DNA of 64,000 nt from Jaltomata sinuosa. Taxonomy: Eukaryota > Streptophyta > Magnoliopsida > Solanales > Solanaceae. The stretch lies in contig QJPP01001543.1 of NCBI GenBank assembly GCA_003996215.1, positions 398,641 to 462,640 on the forward strand, given 5' to 3'. Below, one piece after another: positions 49,084 to 59,347 of the stretch. The notes under the pieces were generated by a model, which saw only the letters and a program-made list of their open reading frames with translations, searched no databases and was not told the DNA's origin. Numbering within the stretch: the first letter of the stretch is position 1; each line of letters opens with the position of its first letter. The translations under genes were made by a program, and so were the position numbers.

Positions 49084-51242
49084 GTCTATTTAATTTATAC
49101 GTTGTTTGTAGTATTCGCATCGTATTATATATTACCCTTGTGGTCCTGTGTGGCCTTGTATTGACTGTGGAACTTAGGTGGTAGGTTATTTGGGGAATTT
49201 TCGCGAGTCCCGGACATAGAGATGATCCTTTTAGGCTGGTTATGTCTACTGAGTAGCTGATAGGAGTTGTTGTGAGCCATTGGGCTTATTTTATATTTGT
49301 GTGCGAACATATCATCTATGAGAATGGTTTTCCCCGGCATGTTTTACTAAAGTTTTGGCTGCGAGCCACTATAGACGATCTTCCTAAACTTGCATGGCCC
49401 CAGGGGCCCATTTTTGGTACAATTGATGATAGAAAAGGAGATTTTTGGATGTTTTCTCACTGATTGTATTACTGGTATTAGTCTCTGTCGGGCAGAGCAC
49501 CAGACATGATTTTATTACCGATACTAGTCTCTGTCGGGCGGAGCACTAGACTTGATTTACTACATGTTTAGACCCGGCCACACTCTGGGCACCCTCTGAG
49601 AGGGTTACTGAGACTTTTATCACTGATTTAGACTCGAGTATACCTCGAGTACCCTGTGAGAGGGTCTTTTGAGATTACTACTACTATTTTAGACCCGAGT
49701 CAAAGCCGGGCATGTACTACGAGATTTCAAGTTTTGAGCTACATTTGAGACTTAGCCACTGGCTTGAACCTGGACTTGATTCCGGAGGACACGTTTTGAG
49801 ATTGAGTTTTTGTATGTGGTCGAGAGGTAGACCTCCATTGACCCATTTCGTTCATGGGCCATAGGCTACAGGCCGACACAGCGTGCCAGGAGGGTGGGTG
49901 TACGACGGAGAAGAGGTACATGGGAAAGAGCCTTCCATGGGTCCAACCTTTATACGGACCTATGGGGTACCTTAGGGGGAACATATTGTTTACTGGCACA
50001 TCATATCATATCATCCATTGATTTCACCCTTGTTTGTTGTGTGTTTTGTGTTCGCTCCAATTTTATGGGTGGTTGGAGGGTTTGTTTTTACTTGATTGCG
50101 TTCCTCGGTTATATGGAAGGCTGCTGGGACTTTAGGTAGATTAGATTTACTTCTGTATTTATTTAGAGCTTGTCTTAGCACTCAGTTATCGAAGGATTTG
50201 TAATGGTTAACTTGTTGAGGCTTCGGTTATGGGATTTTTTATTATCGAGAGGGCTAGGGAGTCCTATCTTATTGAGGTACTTTTGTGTGGCCTTCTGAGC
50301 AGAGTTTGAGATTCTGGTTCTTTCCTTGTGGGGAGATTAGTGGTATCTCTCGGTTATTGTGGTCTAGTTATTTCATCCTAGGGTTGTACTTGTGAGGTGA
50401 TTCCCTGGGTATGCTATCATGTGATTGGATTGGTGTTATGATTTCCTTATACTTGTCGATTCCATTTTGAATATGTTAGACTGCTTTCCATCTTTTCCTT
50501 TTACTTGAGGTTACCGGTGTACCACCATTTTCTCAACTCTCTCTCTCTACTTACTTATATTGTTGTGCAAGGACTCCAGGTGCATTCTCCTTTCCTTCAC
50601 CTGTGATTCTGTGTACTTGTATCTCTGTGCTAGCATGTTTTACTTGTAGCTTTTGGTTGTCTATTCTCTGTGCTAGCTCCTTGTGCCTCATTTATTGCTT
50701 CAGTGACTGCTTTCTTGCTATATGTTACTTACTGCTTTTAAATCTTATATGCACTCAGTCGGCCGATGATACCTACTGAGTACCTGTTGTTTTGGTGCTC
50801 ATACTACACTTCTGCACTTTTTATGCAGATATTAGTTGAGCTTTCTTCATTGATCGCTTTGGAGACTCATGCAGATTATGGATATTTGAGACTAAGGTGA
50901 GCGCCTGATGGTCGGGGCTTGACCATAACTCATCTTTGGGCACTGTTACTCCTTTTACTTTCGGAGACAAATTGTATTTTATTTTGTTACTTCTAGCACT
51001 TGTACTCTATTAGAAGCTTCTGTACTATCGATACCAAGTCTTGGGGTTGATGTCGTTTTCTTTATGTATATATTCGAGTTTTGCTTCTGCTTTGTCTACC
51101 TTTACATTTTGCTTCTGCTATTTTTGCTTATTGTGCATTTTGGTTAGGTAGTAGCCCATTACTAGCCGTTCAGGCTACAGGTATTGGTTCGCCTACTGGG
51201 GGGTTGTAGGTGTCATCATGACCTGAGAAATTGGGTCGTGAC
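49084..51242 (+). repeat. Truncated or solo LTR of the element 7 family
   Basis: It aligns with about 55690-57589, from the GACC..CCTTGTGGTCCTGTG region through the GTAGCCCATTACTA region to the terminus GGGTCGTGACA (51242). No PBS follows, so it is not the 5' LTR of an adjacent element. The left part is missing at the junction with 49083. It contains a 46-bp duplication (49468-49559) and a 60-bp period repeat (49567-49715). Confidence 0.82.
49468..49715 (+). repeat. Short tandem repeats inside the element 7-family LTR
   Basis: Two copies of a 46-bp unit start at 49468 and 49514 (CTCTGTCGGGCRGAGCAC core). They are followed by copies with a period of about 60 bp starting at 49567, 49627 and 49688 (TTTAGACYCG start, GAGAGGGT core). 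A related array is visible in element 7's 5' LTR at about 56182-56310. Confidence 0.85.
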
Positions 51243-51990
51243 AGTCTTGCTAATGGTAGCTAACTAATTTTTCTCTCCCTTTATTTGCATGACTTGAGGA
51301 ATCTTCAAATCCTTAATGTTCTTGAGTTATTTTCATGGACTGGCTGTTGCATCTTAAGAGGGTTGGCTGTGTTTGATGTCCATTTGAATTGATGAACTGC
51401 TGCACTTTAAAAAAAAATTGTATTCTTAAAGCCAAATGTCTGATGTGTTTTGGGCATTCATTGAGGCATAAATGAGTTGCATTCTTGAGATATTTTATGT
51501 TGATTGCTGCTACATGTTATTGCTGCACTTTGAGGCAAAATTTCACTGCATTATGAACCAAATTATTGTTACATTCGTATACAAGCAACACTATATTTTG
51601 AGCTGAATGATCATTGCTTTTTGAGCCAATTTTCTGCTGCATTTTGGTCAAATTTGTTGCACATTAAGGCAGCCAATTGCCATAACTTTTGGCCAAATTT
51701 TGCTGCATTTCTAAGTTGAATAATAGTGTATTTTTATGATAGTATTGGGGCCAAAAACTGCTATACTTGATGCAGATTTATTGCTACAGTTTTGGTGCCA
51801 ACTTGCTACTAACTTGCTCGTCAATATTTGATTAATTAACTACTGCGTTAAAGTTTTCTAAACAACTGTTGAAATGTTTCCTTGTTCTTTTGCTATTTTG
51901 GTGAACAAATATTGCATTTTTTAGAGTGAAAAATGTTGCGTCTTCTTTTAAATACTGATTTGAGCAGATTAAAAGCTGATGAAATTTAAT
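51243..51990 (+). repeat. Degenerate TGCTGCA-rich repeat region
   Basis: About 700 bases in which a loose phrase (TTGCTGCATTTTGG and variants such as CTGCACTTTGAG, TTGCACATTAAGG) recurs every 25-45 bases. No fixed period and no coding potential. Nature unknown; it could be an old, strongly diverged minisatellite or part of an untranslated region of an unidentified transposon. Confidence 0.55.
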
Positions 51991-53455
51991 TTGATGCCAC
52001 GCCCCTTCGGAATAGTTGTCCCTCGGTTTGCGCCCTTCAGAAAGAGGCGATGACAGAAATCACAAGTCCAATAAGGTAAATTGAGGGACATGACTTAGTT
52101 GCACACTAGTTCGAATGAAAAGCCACTAGCGCTTGCGATTATGGCAATGTCCCAATTTCACCAAAGACTTATTTCAAGACATCCGAGCCTTCTAAATTAA
52201 AACCTTTGTGGTTTTAATATGCAAAATTAATAAAGTCTTAAGACTTTACAGTTTACTCTTTTAAGACTTGGCTTAGTTAGATTTTATATATTTTTAGTTA
52301 CACGATCGTTAGGTTAGGTTTCAGGTTGGAATTATGGTTAAAACATGTTCTTGTTTCTTTTAGCCGTTTTGGAACTATAAAATAGTATTATTACTGTTTA
52401 TCCTTAGTTTAAGAGATTGTAGGATATTCGTGGCTACCCTAGAATCCTTAGAATGCTTTTAGAAGGTTTTAGTGGAAGAGTAGGTGCTCTTTCTTGTTTT
52501 CATGTTAAATTTCCATTTCTTCCATTTTTAATTACACTTGTTGTGTGAGTTTGGGCCTTAGGCCATAACTTTGGACTGGGGGGAGTTCTAGGTATGTACC
52601 TTCTTTAGATGGAACTCTTGCCCTATTTTGGTGTATGTTTCCATGTTTACTTGGTTGTCGTATAGTTTATGCATGTATATAGTCATTCTTGTGATCATGT
52701 ACATTGCATAAGAGAGGTTTTTCAGGGTTACTATGCATTTTTTGCTTTTACCACACCCATTGCAATTAAGTGCATTCAGAGGCATTGGCATAGAGCAATT
52801 TTATTAGGCATCTCAGATTATTTTACTCTACCGCTTCTTCTATATATATATATATTGCTCAGTGCCAACATTATTTTTCACACACTCTCACTCTTCTTAT
52901 CAGCTTTTTCACTTTAAACCCTTTCCTTACTCCTTCCTTCTTTTCAACAAGTTTTGACAAGAGCTTAGGAGTCTCTTTTGATCAAATACAATAGAGAGAA
53001 ATCCTAATTATTGGGGAGGGATCACACTTTGCATAATAACACAACATGATTTTATTTACAAAACATCAATGCTTAAGTCATCTTGGTTTTCTTTAATTGA
53101 AACAAAACAACTACCTATTCTACGCATGTCTATTCAACAAAAAATAAAACACCCTCAGGAAAAGAAGTCAGCAAAAAAAACCAAGGGCAGACATTCGGGC
53201 AGCCCTACCCCCCACTAAAAAAAGTTGTAGTGTCCCCAATTCAAAGAGAATAAGGCAAGGGAAGTGGAACTTATCTGTGGCACCCTAGGTGCTGTGGTCC
53301 GGAGTCTGTGTATCAGTCATATCAGTAGTGGGGCTTAAAGGAAGAGGAAAGGAAGTGGAGTCACCTATCAGCTTAAGATTTGCAGCAGCTAGCATGATGG
53401 ATGATGTACCCCTCTCTTTTGGGCCTAGTAAGCTCGGCCAATAACTCTCTCATAC
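51991..53455. other. Unassigned intergenic DNA
   Basis: I see no gene. It holds a (TA)n run at 52841-52855, a purine-rich TGGACTGGGGGGAG at about 52572-52585 that could be a polypurine tract, and two poly-A-rich tracts near 53140-53225. Probably remains of transposons. Confidence 0.5.
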
Positions 53456-54298
53456 CTAGCCTGAGCAGTCTATCCTCTTCTCATTCCATCTCAAGTTGGG
53501 TAAATTTAGTGCCATAATCATCTCTCGATCACTTCTCCATATTTTGTGGAGGTGGGGCAGGAATGACAGATGGACGACCTTAGGCTCAGCCATCGGTGGG
53601 GTAATCACAGTTGGATCACTAATGATCGGAATAGGATAAGACTGTAACTCCAGAACATTTCTTCTCATTTGAGCCAACTTCTCACACAATGTATCAATGA
53701 CCGAAGAAAGAGCTGAGTGGAGGCTCTCATCAAGCAGATCTCAATTCCATCTAGTCAAGTATGCAACTGCTCAATAGAGGTCTAGAGCAGTGTCAGGGCC
53801 GCCTCAATAAAGCTAGTAACGAATAACCTTAGGTCATTTAACAAGCTGCAGACCTGCCTGTCTGCATAGTCATTCTTACAGGACACTGACATGAACCCCT
53901 CCCAAGTTTAAGCATATAGTGTGGCTAGTTGTGAGGGAGGAGCAGCAGTGGAAGATGTCATAGTAGCAGAAGATACAAGTGGTGCAGCCAGTAGGGTGTG
54001 GGTGTACTGTTGTAGCTTGCTCAACCAGTGGGTCAGGTGTTAGATTTAAATATGTCTCTCCTAATCCATGCAGCCCCATGGGTTTCATCTTTGGTCTTGG
54101 CAATGTTCTGAATGTTGGTGGCCTCAAGTAAATGATCAAATTTGGTGAATAAAGGTTCACTTTGTCCTGGCATATTCTGGTAATGAGGCACGAGAAAGGC
54201 ATGGTAGTGCTCAGTCTTGAAGCCATTTCCCATATTTTCAAAGCAATCAGATGCCCAAAATTAATTGGGTATTGAGACATCAAACTCACGACCATCAC
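53456..54298 (-). pseudogene. Remnant of a plant transposon-type protein
   Basis: The 140-codon frame 54298-53876 contains INFGHLIALKIWEMA and MPFSCLITRICQD. These resemble the 'putative plant transposon protein' domain common in Solanaceae and other dicots (an INFG..I...I start and a fPCLIT.lC motif). The reading continues less clearly through 53689-53456 in another frame (PTVITPPMAEPKVVHL). It lacks an upstream start and is cut at 54311 by element 7. Function of the family is not established; identification is from motif memory only. Confidence 0.5.
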
Positions 54299-54311
54299 GA
54301 CTCTAATTATG

Positions 54312-57300
54312 TGTAATGACCCTTCCGGTCATTTCCACATACACGTTTTCCTTGTGCCGTTAGAGCTTGTTGTAGCGCACCCAAGTCATTTAAGGCTTGT
54401 CGGGACCGGTAGTTCGGTGTCGGGTCCATTTCTTTGGTCGTATAATAAGTTTTGAAGTCAAGCAAGTCGGCAAAAGTTATCGTAAGTTCTTTAATAAATT
54501 TTCTTAACTTTGGGTAAAATGTCTCGGGGCTTTTGTCTCAATATATAAAGAGTTAGAAGTCCCCTGAAATACCAAATCGAAGGTCTACGAGTCTAGTTTC
54601 CAACGCACAAAACCTAACGTCCAACTGATCGCGGAGTAAAAAGTTATGACTGTTTTACCGCGGACTGTCTGGCAGAAAACGGGTTGCGAACCGGGTCGCG
54701 AACCGGGTCGCGTCAAACTCGATTTAAGCCTCAACTTCACGTTTTAAAATGTCATTTCAGTTCTGAAACATTGAGAAAACATAAGGGAGGATTCCAAGAG
54801 AGTTCTTGAGTATCAAAATCGTGCGTTGGTGAATTGCGAGTCTAAGTTTGAGAATTTTATTAGCATCGTGCGTATATTTGAAAATATTTTATTTTAAAGT
54901 TGAATTTGGTAAAAATTTATATTATTATTACCTTTTAAAAATATTTTAAAGGTTTATGAAAAATATTTTTGTTACGATATAATTGTATATGTATTTATTT
55001 TATAAGATTTTTATACATTATAATATTTTAACGGAGATAGTAAATTTAGTTATGTTAAAATTTATTATTATAATATAGTAGGTTTTATTTGAAATGATTT
55101 TCCATTAATTATGGTATATTCAAAAAGTTATATTTATTTTACCACGAACTTATGCAATACCCGAGTACAAACATAACAGGTAAGGAATAACATGGTGCTG
55201 ACACCTCACCACCACGTGGAAGTGAAGTGGTGCAGCAACCATGTAGTGGCATTGACTAAGAAAGTTTATTTATATATATGGTGATGTTAGGTACAACTTT
55301 AGGAATTTTTTGGCAATTATTTAACTGTGTGCTTATACATTTACACGGATTCAACAATAATTTCTCCCTTAGTTAAAAAGTGGTTCTTCCAAATATATTG
55401 TGTTAAGATACTGTGTTAAGGAGGGGAAATGATGATTTGTTGGTGTTTTTGTTAAAGCACCACAAGAAATCGATTATTTACGTCAATTATTCAAGCCCGA
55501 GTTCAAGTTTGATTTCGTTTTGGAGCTTCTTTTCAGAGAGGTTCAAGCTTGTCATCGGACGACAGGTAGGTTACGGTTTATTTTCCCTAGACTCCGCATA
55601 TATAGAATAAAATTGTATTAATGGGCATCCTTGGGTTGGTTTATTAGGTTGGTACCACAGACCTCGACCGCTTTATTCATGTCCGCCTACTTTTGTTCCT
55701 CCTTTGCTTGTAGTATTTGCCGATATATTTTATTTACCCTTGTGGTCCTGTGAGGCCTTGTTGACTCTGGAACATAGAAGGTGGGATTTTGGGAATGTCC
55801 GCGAGTCCCGGGCATAGAATTATCCTTCTAGGCTGGTTATGCTTGCTGAGTAGTTGTGGGCCTGTGCAGGGTCGATAGGTTGATTGTGAGCTGCTGGGCA
55901 GCTATTGTGTTTGATCATACCATTTTCATGCATATAAAGAGATTTTATTCATGTTTTACTACGGTTTGGGCTTCGGGCCTACTGGCACCATTTTCTAAAC
56001 CTTGCATGGCCCGGGGGGCCCATTTTTTATGAAAATAATTTGGAAATGGTTTGATGTAACTTGTGAATATTCTTGGGTAAAAGAAAGTAAAATTATGATT
56101 TAAATCACCAGTTTTACGATTAACGCTAGACTCGGCAGGGCCGGGATGCTAGTTTAGTTTTCTTGCTACTTGAGATGATTTTTAGCCTCGGTCGGACCGA
56201 GCACCTGAGATGACTTTCTACTGTTTAGACCCGGTTATGCCCGGGCACCCTTGGAGGGGTTTTTTGAGATATTTTCCTACTACTTTAGTCCTGGACAGGG
56301 TCTGGGCATGCATATTAGAGATTGGGTCTCTATCTTGATCTCGGACTTGCTTCCGGACGACATGTGTTGATACTGACTTTTAGTATGGGGTCAGGGACCT
56401 CCATGGACCTTGCCATCCGAGCCAGGGGCTACGGGCTGCGTGTGTCGGAGGAAGGGTATACGGTGGAATAGAGGTATACGGGCAGTGTCCTTCCATGGAA
56501 CCTACCTGCTGGGCCGGATCGGCGCCGGAGGAGGTACATACAGAGATACCATTTCACTTGAGATCTTCATGCATCATATCATCATTGTTTGAGGATCCAC
56601 CCTTGTTTGTTATTTGTTGATTGTACGCTCCAGTAGTATGGGATGCCGGAGGGTTTGTTTTCACTTGTTTGTGTTCCTCGGTTGTATGGGCGGCCGGGGG
56701 ACTGTAGGTAGACTCTTGCTACTTACTTACAGAATTGTTCCCTGTTACAGTTAAGTATGAAATTGGTTACTGCTGGACTGTTAGTTTCTGGATTTGAGAT
56801 TGATATGATTAGTTGAGTTTGATTCATGTCCCTGAGCATGTCTATCATTACTCTTTCCCTCTTCTTACACTTGAGGTTACCGGTATACCATCCATTTCAT
56901 AAACTTATTATGTATACACTGTTATTGCAAGGACCCCAGGTGCGTTATTTCTTACTTTCACCTGTGCCTATGGTGTGTATATTCTGCTTACTGGCCTCAC
57001 ATGTGGTTCTGTTGATTTCACTCTAGGCTAGTTTCCTGTGTACCTTTCATTGATTTCTGTGACTGCTTGCTTCTATTCTGTCGGTTACTACGCTTTTATC
57101 TTATATGTGCCCTGTCGGCCTATGATACCTACTAGGTACCTTATGCTTCACATTTGGTGCTCACCCCTACCCCCTGCATCTTTGGGTGCAGATCCTGGCG
57201 TGGGCCATCGCCGTTAGATCATTGTGATTTGTGCTTGGAGATCTGTTGGGGACTACTTCAGACTGAGGGTGAGCTCTTGGCGATCGGAGCTTAGCTTTAG

Positions 57301-57589
57301 TTTATCTTTTGCTTCATGTACTCTATTACCATTCAGAGACATCTGTATATATTTTTTTGGATTATTTGCACTCCATGTATGTAGTTTGGCTCTATACTAT
57401 GATACCAGGTCTTGGGGTTTGGTTTAGTTTCCGTATATGTATATATATATATCCCTGTTATCTATTCTCTTCGTCTTGTTCCCTTATTTGTTAGATAGTA
57501 GCCCATTACTAACTGTCCTGGGCTATGGGGATTGGTTCACCTACCGAGGGTTGTAGGTGCCATCATGACCGAGAAATCGGGTCGTGACA
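54312..57589 (+). repeat. Element 7, 5' LTR (3278 bp)
   Basis: It begins TGTAATGACCC and ends GGGTCGTGACA. A GCGAACCGGGTC tandem patch lies at 54684-54712. A degenerate 60-bp repeat lies at about 56182-56310. A (TA)n stretch lies at about 57436-57452. Confidence 0.95.
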
Positions 57590-57592
57590 ACT

Positions 57593-57604
57593 TGGTATCA
57601 GAGC
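57593..57604 (+). other. Primer-binding site, element 7
   Basis: A perfect TGGTATCAGAGC, 3 bases after the LTR end. Confidence 0.94.
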
Positions 57605-57802
57605 TTTAGGTTCACCGGTGTCATCGGTATAGGAGCCAATATCTAGTAGAGTCCTGCGGATCAGGGCGGAGACGTCCGTACTCAATCTTTGGGAGGCTAC
57701 AGTGACATTTTAGGAAATTTAACTCTTTCATTGCTTCTGTGTCGTGCGTACTACCCTTGAAGTTTCTGGAGATCTCATTTGTTCTACTTCATTCTTCCGC
57801 AG

Positions 57803-59341
57803 ATGGTTCGTACGAGATCATCGGCGTCACGCGGAGATGAGCCTCCCACTCCAGCTAAGGGTCGAGGACGCCCTCGATCAGTGGCACCTTCTAGAGCTGC
57901 TAGGGTGGAGATAGAGCCCGAGCAGCATGTGGATCAGGGGGCAGCCCAGGTACCACCAGCTCCAGTACCAGCTCCAGTACCAGCTTCAGTACCAGCTCCA
58001 TTGCCCACTTCTGTGCCAGCTCCAGCCGCAGCTCAGTCTCCAGATATTCGGGGATTACTATTACAGCTTTTAGGTATGATTGGAGAGCGGCCTTCTGAGG
58101 TAGCGCAGACATCCGCTCAGGGGGCAGCCCTGGGTGCAAAGAGCTTAGGAGCGCAGCCGGCTACTATGGCTCCCCGTGCGGAGGTCATTCCGGTTCCATC
58201 TGTTGCACAGCCTCTTGTTCCTCGCCCAGTTATGACAGAGTTAGAGCAGAAGGCGTTGGGTTGGTTTTTTAGGTTAGCACCGCCGAGGTTTGCTGGTACT
58301 TCTGGACAGGATCCACATGACTTTATTACTACCTGTCAGGATATGTTGCAACATTTGGGTTTGTTGGAAACTCACGGGGTTGGTTATACTACCTATCAGT
58401 TGGAGGGCCCAGCGAAGTTATGGTGGAGGGCCCAGGTTGCTTGTAGACCACCATCGTCAGCTCCTTTGACCTGGTCTGAGTTTTATGAGGCCTTTATGGC
58501 CAAGTTCCTACCACAGAGTGATCGTGAGCATCGCAGGGAGCAGTTTACTCACCTTATGTAGGGGTCTACGTCTATCTCGGAGTATGAGACCCGTTTCCAT
58601 CAGCTAGCACCATTCGGAGCTATGATCATTCCTACCGAGGCTGATAGGATTAGCAGATTTGTATGGGGTTTGAGGCCAGAGATCAAGCAGCCAGCTGAGA
58701 TATTGATTGCCAGTGGTCGGTCATTCCAGGCTATTGTAGACTATTCCCGCACTGTGGAGGACTTACAGCGACATGATCAGGGGTCCAGAGATAAGAGGCC
58801 TCGACATCAGGGTGTCTATAGTGGTTCCAGATATGGTGGTAGAGGTCCTGGCCAGTAGAGCCAGAGTTATTAGCCACAACAGTACCAGGGTCAGTCCAGC
58901 CGACCGGTTCAGGCTTCCCTTCAGACTTTCGGTAGTACCCAGTTCGAGCAGGGTCAGAGTAGCCATCAGGGCTATGGCGGCCAGTCTTCGAGGGGTACAG
59001 TTTCTGGGGCATCAGGTCGTGGTGGTCATACGGGATTTGTTGGTCCATCTCGACTGAGTAGGCCGTCAGGGGCTTGTTTTACTTGTGGTGCGATTGGTCA
59101 TTTTGCTAGAGATTGCCCTCAGCAGGGTACAATTCAGTTGGCCGAGCCTTTATGGGTAGTTCAGCCCCCGGCTAGAGGGGGTGGTCATCAAGGTAGAGGT
59201 GGTGCTCCGCGCGGCAGAGCAGGTGGTAGGGATGGCGGTCGGGCAGGTGTAGGTCGTCGTCAGTTTTACGCAGTCCCTAGGAGACCAGAGGCAGAGGCCT
59301 TAGGTGCTGTGATTACAGGTATGATTTTTGTGTTCCATTAG
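57803..59341 (+). pseudogene. Element 7 gag (four TAG codons in an otherwise open frame)
   Basis: The start is placed at 57803 (MVRTRSSASRG), the position and style of Tekay/Del gag starts; an upstream ATG at 57779 in frame lacks family-like sequence. A proline/alanine-rich segment (PAPVPAPVPASVPAPLP) precedes the retrotrans-gag core (GWFFRLAPPRFAGTSGQDP, YQLEGPAKLWWRAQ, FMAKFLPQSDREHR). In-frame TAG codons lie at 58559, 58856, 58871 and 59339; at least the first sits where element 1 has glutamine (RQGS). A complete CCHC knuckle (CFTCGAIGHFARDC) is at 59075-59116, followed by an Arg/Gly-rich basic stretch. The frame runs directly into pol. Confidence 0.93.
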
Positions 59342-59347
59342 TCTGCT

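Noticed and set aside
52841..52855. (TA)n run as a possible TATA-rich promoter
   Set aside because: A short simple repeat with no gene downstream.
53876..54298. A host gene
   Set aside because: No start, no intron or exon pattern, cut by a retrotransposon, and the motifs fit a transposon-type protein.
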